Shown here in pieces: positions 6,249-15,682 of a stretch of 36,896 bases of DNA. This stretch comes from Verrucomicrobiota bacterium (GTDB taxonomy: Bacteria > Verrucomicrobiota > Verrucomicrobiia > Chthoniobacterales > UBA10450). The DNA is taken from NCBI GenBank assembly GCA_003218135.1, contig QHNQ01000019.1, forward strand, positions 1 to 36,896, given 5' to 3'. Under the pieces are notes generated by a model. The model was not told where the DNA came from. It saw only the letters and a program-made list of their open reading frames with translations, and ran no database searches. The position numbers were made by a program, and so were the translations under genes. Numbering within the stretch: position 1 is the stretch's first letter; every line of letters begins with the position of its first letter.

Positions 6249-9200
6249 ATGCATTTACAATCGCTTGAGCTAATCGGCTTTAAATCGTTTGCCGACAAAA
6301 CCGCCTTCAATTTTCACGAGGGCGTTACCGCTATCGTCGGCCCGAACGGTTGCGGAAAATCAAACGTGCTTGACGCCGTGCGATGGGCGCTCGGTGAGCA
6401 ATCGGCCAGGTCACTTCGCGGCGACGAGATGGCGGATGTGATCTTCAACGGCGCCGATACACGCAAGCCCGTAGGTTTCGCAGAGGCTTCACTCACTTTC
6501 AGCAATTGCGCTGAGGAGCTAGGAATCGAATGGCACGACGTGCGCGTCACGCGTCGAGTCTATCGCGACGGCAATTCCGAGTACCTGCTAAACAAGACGG
6601 CCTGCCGGCTTCGCGATATTCAAAATCTATTTGCCGACACCGGGATCGCACGGGCCGCTTATTCTATGATGGAACAGGGCAAGATCGACATGATCCTGAG
6701 TTCGCGTCCGGAAGATCGGCGCACAGTTTTCGAGGAAGCAGCCGGAATTACCAAATACAAGGCGCAAAAACGCGAGGCGCTACGCAAACTGGAAGCCACT
6801 GATGCAAATCTTCTTCGCATTGGTGACGTTATCAAAGAGGTAAAGCGTCAAATCGGTTCATTGCAGCGACAGGCAGGCAAGGCGCGTCGATATCAGGGGT
6901 TACATGCGGACCTGCGCGTGCTTGAAACGCATTGTTCGCGCAAGCAGCTTGACGCTCTCGAAGCTGATCTTTCTGATTGTCATAAGGAAATTGAGCGTGT
7001 GACCGAATCGGAGCGCGCGACGCGCGCGCGGATTGACAACAACGAAAGTGGGCTCGCAGAAGAGCGCGGCGCGCTGGACAAAATCGACACAGAGATCGCT
7101 GAGTCGCGCGCGGAGGTACAGCGACTGGAAAGTGAAATCGCCGCGCATCGCAGCCGCATTGAATTCAATCGGCAGCGAGCCGAAGAGGTCGCAGAACTGA
7201 TCGAGCGCGCGCGACGCGACGTCGTGGACGCCGAAAAAAAACACAAGCGCCAGGGTGCTGAGATCGAGCAAACAAACGACTCGATCGTAGAAATCGAACG
7301 ACACTTGAAAGAAAAAGAGGGCGAGCTGACGAGGCTCACCAGTCAGGTCGCCGAAATGCAAAAAAAGCGCACTGCGCACAGCGCGCGCTTACAGGGGTTG
7401 CAATTCGTGTTTTCCAAATCCGAAAGCAAAATCTCGGCACTCCAGGGAGAACTTTCCGGAACGAAGGCGCGTCGCGAATCGACGTGCGCGCAAATCGAAC
7501 AACTTGCGAAAGAGATTCAAACATTGAGCAGTGCGCGCGACAAACTCCTCAAGCAAATCACTGCCTCACTGAAAACAAGTCGGCGCGAAGCGGTCGATGT
7601 CGAGGCAAGTCTGCACAAAAAAGAACAACTGCTTTCCGAAGCGGAACAGAATCTCGCCGCCCTCGAGCGGACGCTCGCCGAGAAGCGATCGCGGTTGGAG
7701 GTTTTGCGTCAGCTCAATGAAGAAGGCGAAGGTCTCGCGCAGGGCTCGCAAGCTGTTCTCAAAGGCGTGGACGCTGCCGAAAGATTTCGCGACGCGATTG
7801 CCGGTTCACTCGTTGCGCATCTTGATGTTGACCCACAATTCATTCCTGCGATCGAAGCCGCGCTGGGGCGAAATCTGCACGCCGTCGTTTTAAAAGATGC
7901 GGACGTTGCCTTCGAAATAATCGCGCAACTCAAGAAAAAGAAGCTCGGTCAAGCCGCGCTGCTCCTTCCGCAGTTGACGCAGCCTGCTCAAAAATCGGTG
8001 CGGAAAATTCTGCCAGAAAATGCGCTCGCCTGGGCCACAGATAAATTGGTCGCGCCGCAATCGCTCGAGCCGCTCATCAGGCAACTGCTCGAGAACGTCG
8101 CTATTTTTTCCGACTTGCAACAGGCGCTGGAGTGTAAAAAGCACGAGCCTGCACTAGCGATGGCCACGCTGGCCGGCGAATTTGTTTCTACGGAAGGAAT
8201 CCTCTTTGGCGGCAGCAGTGAAGTACGCGCGGCTTCTTTGCTGGAGCGAAAAGCACAAATTGCAGAACTCGCGAAAGAAGAAGCTGCGCTCGCGAAGCAG
8301 CGCGACTCACTTTGCACCAAACGCGACGAAGCGAAAACAGCGGTCGAAGTCGCTTTACAACTCCAGCGAGAGTTTAGCGAGGCCGAACGCAAGATCGACA
8401 ATTTACGGTCCGAGAAAAATGCGTTGGAGCGGCAGGTGGGCGCGGCCGATGAACGTGTCGCCAAATTGGATGGCGAACTTCAAACAGTGCGTGATCAACT
8501 CGCGAGAGAGCAGACGGAGCTTGATGCGTTCGAGGCCGCGCAGAGTGAGACAACGCTGCGCGAAGAAGAGCTGAGCGAAAAAATCAATCAACTGCGGCTG
8601 GCTGTCGCGACCGAGCGGCAGCGCCATGAAAATCTGGTTGCACGACGCGAACCGATGAGGGCTCGTGATGCTGAGCTGTTCGAGCTCATTACTGTGCGAA
8701 AAGGGGATATCGCATTGTACGAACAGAAGCTAGCCGCGCAGGCTGACGAGTCGCGTAAATCGGAGGTCCTGATTAAGAACCACAGTACGCAACGCGAAGA
8801 GGCACAAGTCAACGCTGCGAAGATCGCGGAGCAACGCGCAACACGGTTCGCCGCAATTTCCGCTCGTGAAACCGAATTGCGCGATCTGCGTGATTCATTG
8901 GGTGAATTGCAGGATCGCCGCGCTCAACGGCAAGTGCGCGAGTCGCAACTGCAAATGAAAATCGACGGAGTGGCGGAGCACATCTCACGCAGCTATCAAG
9001 TCGATCTTCGCGAGTTTGCAGTTGATGAGCCTGCGTTTCAGAAAGTTTTGCGGATTCAAGCGAAAAGGTGGATCGACCGCTACACGGATGCCACAAATGG
9101 CGACGAAGGCGCGGATTCGCCATCGCGTTCGGAGAACGCGATCCAGCTTGCAGAAGCAGATCTTGAGAAACTGGTTGCCGATCTTCGCACCCAACTCGAC

Positions 9201-9881
9201 AACATGGGTCCGGTGAACCTCGATGCTGTTCATGAATACGATGAGCTGGAAGAGCGATACAAATTTCTCGAAGCGCAAAATACTGACCTGACAAATTCGC
9301 GCCGCGAGCTGCTCGATGTGATTGCGCAGATCAACTCGACCACCAGAAAGTTGTTTGATGAAACCTTTGCCCGGGTGCGAACCAATTTCCGCGAAATGTT
9401 CGCTGAACTCTTCGGGGGCGGGCGCGCAGACCTGTCGTTGCTGGACGAAAACGATCCGCTCAACTGCGGAATCGAAATCACCGCCAAGCCGCCCGGCAAA
9501 CAGTTGCAAAGCATCTCCCTGCTGAGCGGAGGCGAACGGTCCATGGTCGCGGTAGCGCTGTTGTTCGCCATTTACATGGTGCGGCCGAGTCCGTTCTGTA
9601 TTCTCGATGAAGTCGATGCGGCAATGGACGAAGGCAACATCAACCGTTTTATCCGCATGCTGGAGCGTTTTGTAGAACAGAGCCAGTTCATCATCATCAC
9701 GCACAACAAACGCACCATTGCCAAAGCCGACGTTCTCTACGGAGTAACAATGGAAGAGCGCGGCGTGAGCAGGCTGGTGGGAATGAAGCTGACTCCGTCT
9801 GTGCAAGCTTCGACTGAAGTAACCTCCAACGGAGGCGAACAGAAGCCAAGACAACAGCGCCTCGCTCTGGCGATGCGGTAA
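6249..9881 (+). CDS. smc: Chromosome segregation ATPase SMC
   Basis: SMC dimers entrap and compact DNA and promote chromosome segregation, normally with ScpA and ScpB, which are not in this window. From ATG 6249 the protein has 1210 residues. The N-terminal ABC-type head has Walker A GPNGCGKSN at about 31-39. Long coiled coils, very rich in Glu/Arg/Ala, occupy about 170-500 and 680-1000. The hinge lies around 510-660 (VLKGVDAAERFRDAIAGSL onward). The C-terminal head has the signature LLSGGERS (1091-1098) and Walker B FCILDEVDAAMD with DE at 1120-1121. Length and order match bacterial SMC. The alternative GTG at 6240, with GAGG 8 nt upstream, would add three residues; ATG gives the family-typical start MHLQSLELIGFKSFADKT. 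The gene looks intact. Confidence 0.97.
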   Translation: MHLQSLELIGFKSFADKTAFNFHEGVTAIVGPNGCGKSNVLDAVRWALGEQSARSLRGDEMADVIFNGADTRKPVGFAEASLTFSNCAEELGIEWHDVRVTRRVYRDGNSEYLLNKTACRLRDIQNLFADTGIARAAYSMMEQGKIDMILSSRPEDRRTVFEEAAGITKYKAQKREALRKLEATDANLLRIGDVIKEVKRQIGSLQRQAGKARRYQGLHADLRVLETHCSRKQLDALEADLSDCHKEIERVTESERATRARIDNNESGLAEERGALDKIDTEIAESRAEVQRLESEIAAHRSRIEFNRQRAEEVAELIERARRDVVDAEKKHKRQGAEIEQTNDSIVEIERHLKEKEGELTRLTSQVAEMQKKRTAHSARLQGLQFVFSKSESKISALQGELSGTKARRESTCAQIEQLAKEIQTLSSARDKLLKQITASLKTSRREAVDVEASLHKKEQLLSEAEQNLAALERTLAEKRSRLEVLRQLNEEGEGLAQGSQAVLKGVDAAERFRDAIAGSLVAHLDVDPQFIPAIEAALGRNLHAVVLKDADVAFEIIAQLKKKKLGQAALLLPQLTQPAQKSVRKILPENALAWATDKLVAPQSLEPLIRQLLENVAIFSDLQQALECKKHEPALAMATLAGEFVSTEGILFGGSSEVRAASLLERKAQIAELAKEEAALAKQRDSLCTKRDEAKTAVEVALQLQREFSEAERKIDNLRSEKNALERQVGAADERVAKLDGELQTVRDQLAREQTELDAFEAAQSETTLREEELSEKINQLRLAVATERQRHENLVARREPMRARDAELFELITVRKGDIALYEQKLAAQADESRKSEVLIKNHSTQREEAQVNAAKIAEQRATRFAAISARETELRDLRDSLGELQDRRAQRQVRESQLQMKIDGVAEHISRSYQVDLREFAVDEPAFQKVLRIQAKRWIDRYTDATNGDEGADSPSRSENAIQLAEADLEKLVADLRTQLDNMGPVNLDAVHEYDELEERYKFLEAQNTDLTNSRRELLDVIAQINSTTRKLFDETFARVRTNFREMFAELFGGGRADLSLLDENDPLNCGIEITAKPPGKQLQSISLLSGGERSMVAVALLFAIYMVRPSPFCILDEVDAAMDEGNINRFIRMLERFVEQSQFIIITHNKRTIAKADVLYGVTMEERGVSRLVGMKLTPSVQASTEVTSNGGEQKPRQQRLALAMR

Positions 9882-9912
9882 TTGTTTTCTGGGAAGCACA
9901 GGCACATCAAGG

Positions 9913-9996
9913 AGCGGCGGTCTCTAGTCCGCCGCTTTAGCGAGGGCGGATTGGAAACCGCCCCTCCTTGTTTACTCGGCAGGCGAGACGCCCGCC
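9913..9996. repeat. Cluster of three hairpins after smc
   Basis: AGCGGCGG (9913-9920) pairs with CCGCCGCT (9929-9936). GGGCGG (9944-9949) pairs with CCGCCC (9958-9963). GGCAGGCG (9978-9985) pairs with CGCCCGCC (9989-9996) with one mismatch over an AGA loop. No T-tract follows. The motifs GGCAGGCG..CGCCCGCC resemble the element at 4456-4514. This is a probable intergenic palindromic repeat and might also damp read-through from smc. Confidence 0.75.
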
Positions 9997-10069
9997 TACC
10001 CCACGGCCAAAACGGACGTGCCACAAAATTTTTTCGCGCGGCATCGGTGATCTTAGGTAACATTGCGGG

Positions 10070-11152
10070 ATGCTTCAGACGGCGCAGCGGACCGCAAAAT
10101 CAAAAACGAAAAAGGCCGCGTCCGCACCGTCGCACAAAACTGGTGCGGACAAGGCTGCGCCGCCGCACGATCGGTTCCTCGAGGCGTTTCGCTGGATGCT
10201 TCTCACGCGTACGCTTGAGGAAAAGCTCGTTAGTCTCTATCGCGGTGGCCTGATCACAGGCGGAGTTTATATCGGCAAAGGCCAGGAGGCAGTCAGTGTC
10301 GCGTGCGGTTTGTTTTTGCAAAAAGGCGATATCTTCGCGCCATTGATTCGCGATCAGGCAGGTCGATCCGCATTCGGCGAACCGCTGCTTGACGTGACGC
10401 GCACGTATCTTGGGTCGCGTCTGGGCCCGATGCGCGGGCGCGACGGCAACATTCATCGAGGTCATCCGCGCAACAACGAACTCGCCATGGTCAGCCATCT
10501 GGGCGCGATGATTTCGGTAACCGTCGGCACATTGATGGCAAAGCGATTGAAAGGTGACAAAAACTTCGTCGGCCTGGCGTGCATCGGCGAAGGCGGGATG
10601 CAGACCGGCTCGTTTCATGAGGGGATGAACCTAGCCGCGGTCGAACAAGTGCCGCTCGTGGTCGTCGCGACAAATAATCATTATGCTTACTCAACGCCCA
10701 ACGACCGCGAATTTGCCTGTCGTGATCTGGTTGATCGGGCGATCGGCTACGGGTTCGAAGGTTACAGTCTCGATGGAACGGATCTCGGCGCATGCCTGGA
10801 TGTGATTGGCAGTGCAGTGAAACGCGTGCGCGCAGGTCGTCCGCCGCAGTTGGTCGTCGCTTCTGTGTTGCGGCTATCCGGTCACGGCGAGCACGACGAT
10901 GCGAGCTACGTGCCAGAGGAGGTGAAGCGTCAGCCGTTTGCCCGTGATTGCCTGAAAGTCGCCGAGCAGACAATTGTCGACCTTAATCTTGTGGACGCTG
11001 AGACGCTGGGCAAATGGCGCAAAGACGCGATCGCGCAGGTGGAAGAGGCGATTGCCGCCGCGCAACAAGAGCCCGCACCCGAAGGCGACAAAGAAGATTG
11101 GTGCGCGTTATCGAATCGCGGTTTGGCCGATCAACCGGAATCGCCTGAATGA
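10070..11152 (+). CDS. 2-oxo acid (pyruvate-type) dehydrogenase E1 component, alpha subunit
   Basis: With the beta subunit this thiamine-diphosphate enzyme decarboxylates a 2-oxo acid and transfers the acyl group to the lipoyl arm of E2. The protein has 360 residues. Residues 1-32 are a Lys/Ala-rich extension, followed by the ThDP-binding domain. The cofactor motif runs from GEGGMQTGSFHEG (173-185) to TNN (201-203). The usual first triplet is GDG, so the metal-binding Asp is replaced by Glu. The gene is first in a cluster with E1-beta (start 42 bp downstream) and E2. Substrate could be pyruvate, branched-chain 2-oxo acids or acetoin. Pyruvate is the default inference, without proof. No E3 gene is present nearby. 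Confidence 0.92.
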   Translation: MLQTAQRTAKSKTKKAASAPSHKTGADKAAPPHDRFLEAFRWMLLTRTLEEKLVSLYRGGLITGGVYIGKGQEAVSVACGLFLQKGDIFAPLIRDQAGRSAFGEPLLDVTRTYLGSRLGPMRGRDGNIHRGHPRNNELAMVSHLGAMISVTVGTLMAKRLKGDKNFVGLACIGEGGMQTGSFHEGMNLAAVEQVPLVVVATNNHYAYSTPNDREFACRDLVDRAIGYGFEGYSLDGTDLGACLDVIGSAVKRVRAGRPPQLVVASVLRLSGHGEHDDASYVPEEVKRQPFARDCLKVAEQTIVDLNLVDAETLGKWRKDAIAQVEEAIAAAQQEPAPEGDKEDWCALSNRGLADQPESPE

Positions 11153-11157
11153 CGACA

Positions 11158-11184
11158 CCGCTTAACGCTTCAACGCTTTAACGA
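11158..11184. repeat. TTAACG-type direct repeat between E1-alpha and E1-beta
   Basis: The spacer contains CTTAACG, CTTCAACG and CTTTAACG in close succession (about 11161-11183), a compact member of the TTAAC/GTTAA repeat style seen at 16706-16803 and 34100-34159. It ends about 11 nt before the GTG of E1-beta and so occupies its leader region. Confidence 0.55.
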
Positions 11185-11194
11185 CCGCCACACC

Positions 11195-12163
11195 GTGAGC
11201 ATCACATATCTCGAAGCAATCCGGGAAGCACAGGCGAAACTGCTCCGTGATGATGAACGCGTTTTCATTTACGGGCAGGATGTCGGCGGCACGTTCGGCG
11301 GCGCATTCAAAGCGACGAAAGGTCTGGCAAAAGAATTTCCCGGTCGCGTGTTGAACGCGCCCATCAGCGAAGACGCGATTGTTGGCACCGCTATTGGCGC
11401 CGCTATGCAGGGCATGCGTCCGATCGTCGAAATGCAGTTCGCCGATTTTTCCAGCATCGCGCTCAATCAAATTCTAAATCAAGCCGGCACCCACTATTGG
11501 CGAACGAATATGCCGATTCCGATAACTGTCCGTCTACCTTCCGGAGGGACAAAAGGCAGCGGACCGTTTCACAGTCAATCGATGGAATCGATTTACGCGC
11601 ATTATCCCGGACTGATCGTGATGACGCCGGCGACGGTGGAAGACGCCTACACCATGTTGATAGAAGCGGTGGCGATCGATGATCCTGTCATCTACTGCGA
11701 ACACAAATATCTCTATTATCACCTCAAGGCCGACCAGCTGCCGGAGAAAGGCTTGCCGACTGGTCGCGCACGAATTGCGCGGGAGGGACGCGATCTCACC
11801 ATCGTGAGCTACAGCGCAATGATGCAGGAATCTCTCGCGGCGGCCGAGGAACTCGAGCGTGATGGTTTCGAAATCGAAGTTGTCGATCTGCGGACCGTTA
11901 AACCGCTCGACACTGATACGGTACTGGCATCCGTCGCGCGCACCGGACGTTTGCTTTGCGTCGGCGAGTCATTTCCGTGGGGCGGCGCTACGGCGGAAGT
12001 CATCGCGCGTGTTACAAGCCAGGGCTTTCATTTGCTGGATGCGGCCCCGCAACGCCTGAATGCAAAAGACACTCCGATTCCGTATCATCCAAACCTCTGG
12101 AGCACGCATCGCCCAAACGCAAAGAACGTTGCAGCAAAAGCGAGACAACTGCTTCGAGAATAA
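11195..12163 (+). CDS. 2-oxo acid (pyruvate-type) dehydrogenase E1 component, beta subunit
   Basis: This is the partner of the E1-alpha subunit. Together they form the alpha2beta2 thiamine-diphosphate decarboxylase. The 322-residue protein starts at GTG 11195 (SITYLEAIREAQ). It shows the family pattern: YGQDVGGTFGG (27-37), the conserved Glu in NAPISEDAIVGTAIGAA (55-71) that contacts the thiazolium/aminopyrimidine ring, and the C-terminal transketolase-like domain (about 200-320) with VVDLRTVKPLD and GESFPWGGATAEV. It is complete and of normal length. E2 begins 3 bp after its stop, indicating tight translational linkage. An acetoin or branched-chain role remains possible. Confidence 0.94.
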   Translation: MSITYLEAIREAQAKLLRDDERVFIYGQDVGGTFGGAFKATKGLAKEFPGRVLNAPISEDAIVGTAIGAAMQGMRPIVEMQFADFSSIALNQILNQAGTHYWRTNMPIPITVRLPSGGTKGSGPFHSQSMESIYAHYPGLIVMTPATVEDAYTMLIEAVAIDDPVIYCEHKYLYYHLKADQLPEKGLPTGRARIAREGRDLTIVSYSAMMQESLAAAEELERDGFEIEVVDLRTVKPLDTDTVLASVARTGRLLCVGESFPWGGATAEVIARVTSQGFHLLDAAPQRLNAKDTPIPYHPNLWSTHRPNAKNVAAKARQLLRE

Positions 12164-12166
12164 TTT

Positions 12167-13396
12167 ATGCCGCAAGTCCCGATCATCATGCCGCAGTTGG
12201 GCGAATCGATCGCCGAAGCCACGATTGTGGATATCAAGGTGAAACCCGGCGACGAAGTGGTCAATGATCAGGAAATCATCGACGTCGAGACAAACAAAGC
12301 TGTCATGGGTGTGACCACGCCATGCAAAGGCAAAATCGACAGGATCACGGTCCAATTGAAAGAGACTTATCCGGTGGGCGCAGTTCTTGGCTACGTAGAA
12401 GCGAGCGAGGCAGACGCCGCGCGATTCGCAAAGCGAGCGCCTCCTCCTCCGCAGGGGGAGGTCGCAGAGGAAATTCCCGCGCGCGCTGATCAGGAAGTCG
12501 CTCCCGCGCGCGAGAAAAAAATCCCGACACGTGGTCGGGATGGTGAAGGCACACGCATAGGAGACCTGCCCGTTCCCGCGGTCACGAAAGGCGCCACTTT
12601 CATGTCGCCGCGTGTACGCGCGCGCATGGCCGAATTGCAGTTAACAACTGCTGACCTCGCTGGGATCATGGGAACAGGCGCAGGCAATCGCGTCACCATC
12701 AAAGATCTCGAAAGCTTTCTGCACAAGATCGAGAATCAAACGGCGCATGAAGCTTCCGCCATTCGCGCCGGCGTCGCGGACGCGATGCGGCGCAGTTGGA
12801 CGCGCCCGCTCTCGACCATTGGATCGTCAGTGAATCTCGACCCGGTACTGCAGGACCGGCAGTCGCGCGATCCAAAACCCGGACCCGGCCTTTACGCGTC
12901 GCGCGCGCTCGCGGTGGCGCTTTCGGAAAATCCCGGTGCAGCGGCAAAACTGATCGGCAATCGTGTTGTGCAATCAAAATCTATTGACGTTGGAATCGCC
13001 GTTGAAGCCGAGGACGGAATCATGGTGCCGGTGATTCGGAGCGCAGATAAAACTTCGCTCGCCGATCTCGCGACAAAATACAAAGAACTCGTCGAGCTCG
13101 CGCGACAACGGCGGATTTCTCCGGATATGCAAGCGGGCGGTATCGCGACCGTATCCAACTTTGGCACGTTTGGAATGGAATGGGGCACGCCGATTCCCTT
13201 GCCGGACCAGACACTGCTGCTCGGTCTTGGGGTCGGGAAGAAAGTTCCTTCCTGGGATGAAGAGAAAAAGGAATTTGTTCCCAGGACCGAAGCCCAAATC
13301 ACGTTGAGTTTTGATCATCGCAGTATTGACGGCGGCGGTGCCGGTCGTCTGCTCAAACGCGTGATCGAACTGCTGGAAAATCCCAAGGAACTCTGA
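12167..13396 (+). CDS. 2-oxo acid dehydrogenase E2 (dihydrolipoyl acyltransferase)
   Basis: E2 is the core acyltransferase that passes the acyl group from lipoamide to CoA. The protein has 409 residues. It has a lipoyl domain (1-78) with lipoylated Lys44 in DVETNKAV, then a flexible linker (about 80-142), then the peripheral-subunit-binding domain (about 146-185, SPRVRARMAELQL...GTGAGNRVTIKDLESFL). The catalytic domain (about 200-409) ends with DHRSIDG, where His384 and Asp388 match the active-site HxxxD pattern. One lipoyl domain is normal for many bacteria. The linker-coding DNA contains two near-perfect hairpins (12443-12541), so part of the linker may derive from an inserted palindromic repeat. 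The E3 partner must be encoded elsewhere. Confidence 0.93.
   Translation: MPQVPIIMPQLGESIAEATIVDIKVKPGDEVVNDQEIIDVETNKAVMGVTTPCKGKIDRITVQLKETYPVGAVLGYVEASEADAARFAKRAPPPPQGEVAEEIPARADQEVAPAREKKIPTRGRDGEGTRIGDLPVPAVTKGATFMSPRVRARMAELQLTTADLAGIMGTGAGNRVTIKDLESFLHKIENQTAHEASAIRAGVADAMRRSWTRPLSTIGSSVNLDPVLQDRQSRDPKPGPGLYASRALAVALSENPGAAAKLIGNRVVQSKSIDVGIAVEAEDGIMVPVIRSADKTSLADLATKYKELVELARQRRISPDMQAGGIATVSNFGTFGMEWGTPIPLPDQTLLLGLGVGKKVPSWDEEKKEFVPRTEAQITLSFDHRSIDGGGAGRLLKRVIELLENPKEL
12443..12541. repeat. Two palindromic units inside the E2 linker coding region
   Basis: CCTCCTCC (12443-12450), loop GCA and GGGGGAGG (12454-12461) form an 8-bp stem with one wobble. ATCCCGAC (12521-12528), loop ACGTG and GTCGGGAT (12534-12541) form a perfect 8-bp stem. 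They translate to parts of the linker (PPPPQGE and IPTRGRD) and keep the frame open. Their style matches the intergenic repeats of this window. Confidence 0.7.
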
Positions 13397-13456
13397 AGGC
13401 AGGCTCCGAGATGCAAGGCACGACCCAGATGGCGTCCACGCAGAACGTTTCCAGGA

Positions 13457-15682
13457 TTAACCAGAAGTAACCGCGCGCGGTTCTACGCGCCGTTTCATCG
13501 CAGCAAGAAACCCCGAAACCACCACCAACGTACAAACCACGCCTACCGCGCCTCCCCAGACGAGCCAATATGGCCGATACGCAAGCATAAGGCGCCCATG
13601 CGCACCCGCTGGGACTTCCACCACTGGAAATAATCCACGATACGAGGTGACAGCGAGTTTTTGATTCGCGAGGCGCGCTTCGTACCCGCGGAAATACGGG
13701 CGTGAAAACATCAGCAACGCAGACGCATTACCGCTCGGGACATCAACATCCGCTTCAACAAAATTTCGCGAGTCATTAATCCGCGAGATCGTCGCAGGAA
13801 CAAATTGTTCGTTGGGCCGTGACTTGATTGAGGTCACCGAGCGCACTGGCGCGGACTGCGCGTCGCGCCGATGAAAGACGTTGCCTTCGTTAGTTGAAAG
13901 CACCAGTTCCCAATCGGAACTCGGCTGCGGCGCGATATCCACTTCCCGCGCAACGACGATTCCATCCACTCCCATCAACTCCAGTTCGCCCTCTGTTCCA
14001 GCTTGGTGACTCAGCAAATAGCTTCCCACGTCAGGATTAATTTCACCGTGAATGCTGGTTGCGAATTCGCGCGCCACGCCTGCCGCGCGGATCGGACTGT
14101 AGCCATTGATGAAGCGCAAGCCGGCCCACATTGGGGTGCTTCCCGGGCGCAGAGTTTGGCCGACTGGTTGCGGTTTGTTTGCCTCACAGTAGGTCAGCTC
14201 GGCCCAGGGATAGATGCTGAGATAAAGCCGGCGCGAATCAAGCGGCGATGTCTTTAGTAGCTCTTGAGAAAAATTGTATCTCGGCACACCGCAGTTTGTT
14301 GGAATGTAGAAATACGTGGCGAGGAATGCCAAAAACGTAATCACAACGGGCGGCCACTTTTGAAATGGAGAGTCACGCAACCAAAGCTCTGAAAATAACC
14401 AAATCGCCGCGAGCCCGAGAAAGATCCCCGTCAGTGGGAAAGCGTAGGAGCCAGTCGCGCGCATGACTAACATCAGGAGTGCTGTGAGTGCAGTCAGAGC
14501 GAGCGCCGCTGTAGCCGGGATCGTTGATCCAAGGTCACCATGCAGCGCCTCCGCCGCACATATTGCGAGAACCAAATGAAAAAAGGGCAGCCAGCGAAAA
14601 CTCCACCTGAAAAGACCCGCCGTTGGAATCATGCAGAGCACCAGCACTAGCAAGAGCAAAACCAGCTCCCACTTTATTTGCCTAACGAGCATACGCCCAC
14701 GCCAGATGAATCCACCAATCAGCGCTGCAGGCGCGACGAGTCCACACGCTAGTTCGGTTGCTGTGTGCGGTAGATAACGGCTAGAAAAATCAGCCCATTT
14801 GAGAGTCCAACATGGCAAGATGAAACCGGGTAACGCCGCGGGCGGAAAAAGCCATTGCCAGTGTGCCGCAGGCGACTGCAGTTCGCGTGCTGAACCCTGA
14901 ACGTGATCGAGGAGCGCGAGCCAGGCCGGCGCAGACAATCCGAAGCCGAGCGCCACACCTAAAAGCATCGGCAGCACGGAGAAGACGCTTCGGGTTTGAA
15001 CCAAGGTCTTGATCACGAGCCATGCGATCAAGAGCAGCAACATCAAAACAGTGTAAGGAAAACCGCCAGTAACGAGCAGATAAACGAACGGCGCAGGCCA
15101 CAGGAATCGCCATTTCGTCAGTCGCGAACTCAGCGCCCGTTCCGCGCCCCACCAAGCCCATGGGAGCCACGTGAACGCGCCCAGCGCGCCGAACCAATCG
15201 GTCGCGCCCCAGCAAATGATCCAGCCGTTCAGGGCAGCAACGAGCGCGACAAAGATCGACAATGGAATTGAAAGTTGCCGGTCGCGCGCGAGCAAAAATG
15301 CGCCCATCGCCAAAACGAAAAGATGGGCGATCGAAAGAGCGGCGGCCTGTTGTGGAAACGTGAGCGGAAATTTCCAAATGAAAACGACGGCCGCGTTTAC
15401 AAAAAGCGAGAACGTTCCGTATTGAAATTAACCGGCGAGATTGCCGCACACCCACGAGTACGGGCTCAGGATCGGCCAATGGCCCTCCGACCAACTGCGC
15501 GCCACGTCGGCAAATACTGGCAGCACGGACAATTCATAATCGTCATTCCAAAAAACGAGCGGATTGTTCCAAAGAAGAAGCAGGCAGAACGCGACGACGA
15601 TAAAACCGGCTGAGAACGCGCCAAGATAATCCGGCCACTGATTAACACGGATCTTCACAGATGCAGGAAAAGAATTCTGCAA
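13457..15682 (-). pseudogene. YfhO-like multi-pass membrane protein, interrupted by in-frame TAA
   Basis: YfhO-type proteins are large integral membrane proteins linked to lipid-sugar or glycosyl transfer at the envelope. The reading frame from 15682 to 13457 is continuous in one frame (741 codons before the final stop) except for TAA at 15430-15428. Before it the frame ends GNLAG; after it the frame resumes FQYGTFSLFVNAAVVF. Restoring GAA would give GNLAGEFQYG, which fits this family, so a single G-to-T change explains the break. Downstream there are about 10 hydrophobic segments, then a large soluble part with NGYSP, and a final membrane span (residues ending RRVEPRAVTSG). The first ATG after the stop is at 15313, giving a 618-residue remnant. 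The 5' end (TTG 15682 or GTG 15658) lies in a repeat, so the true start is unclear. A sequencing error is the main alternative. Confidence 0.85.

Noticed and set aside
8809-9905. Long minus-strand frames antisense to smc
   Set aside because: They mirror the codon pattern of smc and carry no recognisable domain.
15428-15430. Recoding of the stop in the YfhO-like gene as selenocysteine or pyrrolysine
   Set aside because: The codon is TAA, not TGA or TAG, and no supporting RNA element is visible.
14790-15494. A 234-residue minus-strand frame that crosses the YfhO TAA site
   Set aside because: Its Arg/Ser-rich translation looks like a shifted reading of the YfhO gene; the real frame is hydrophobic and resumes directly after the TAA.
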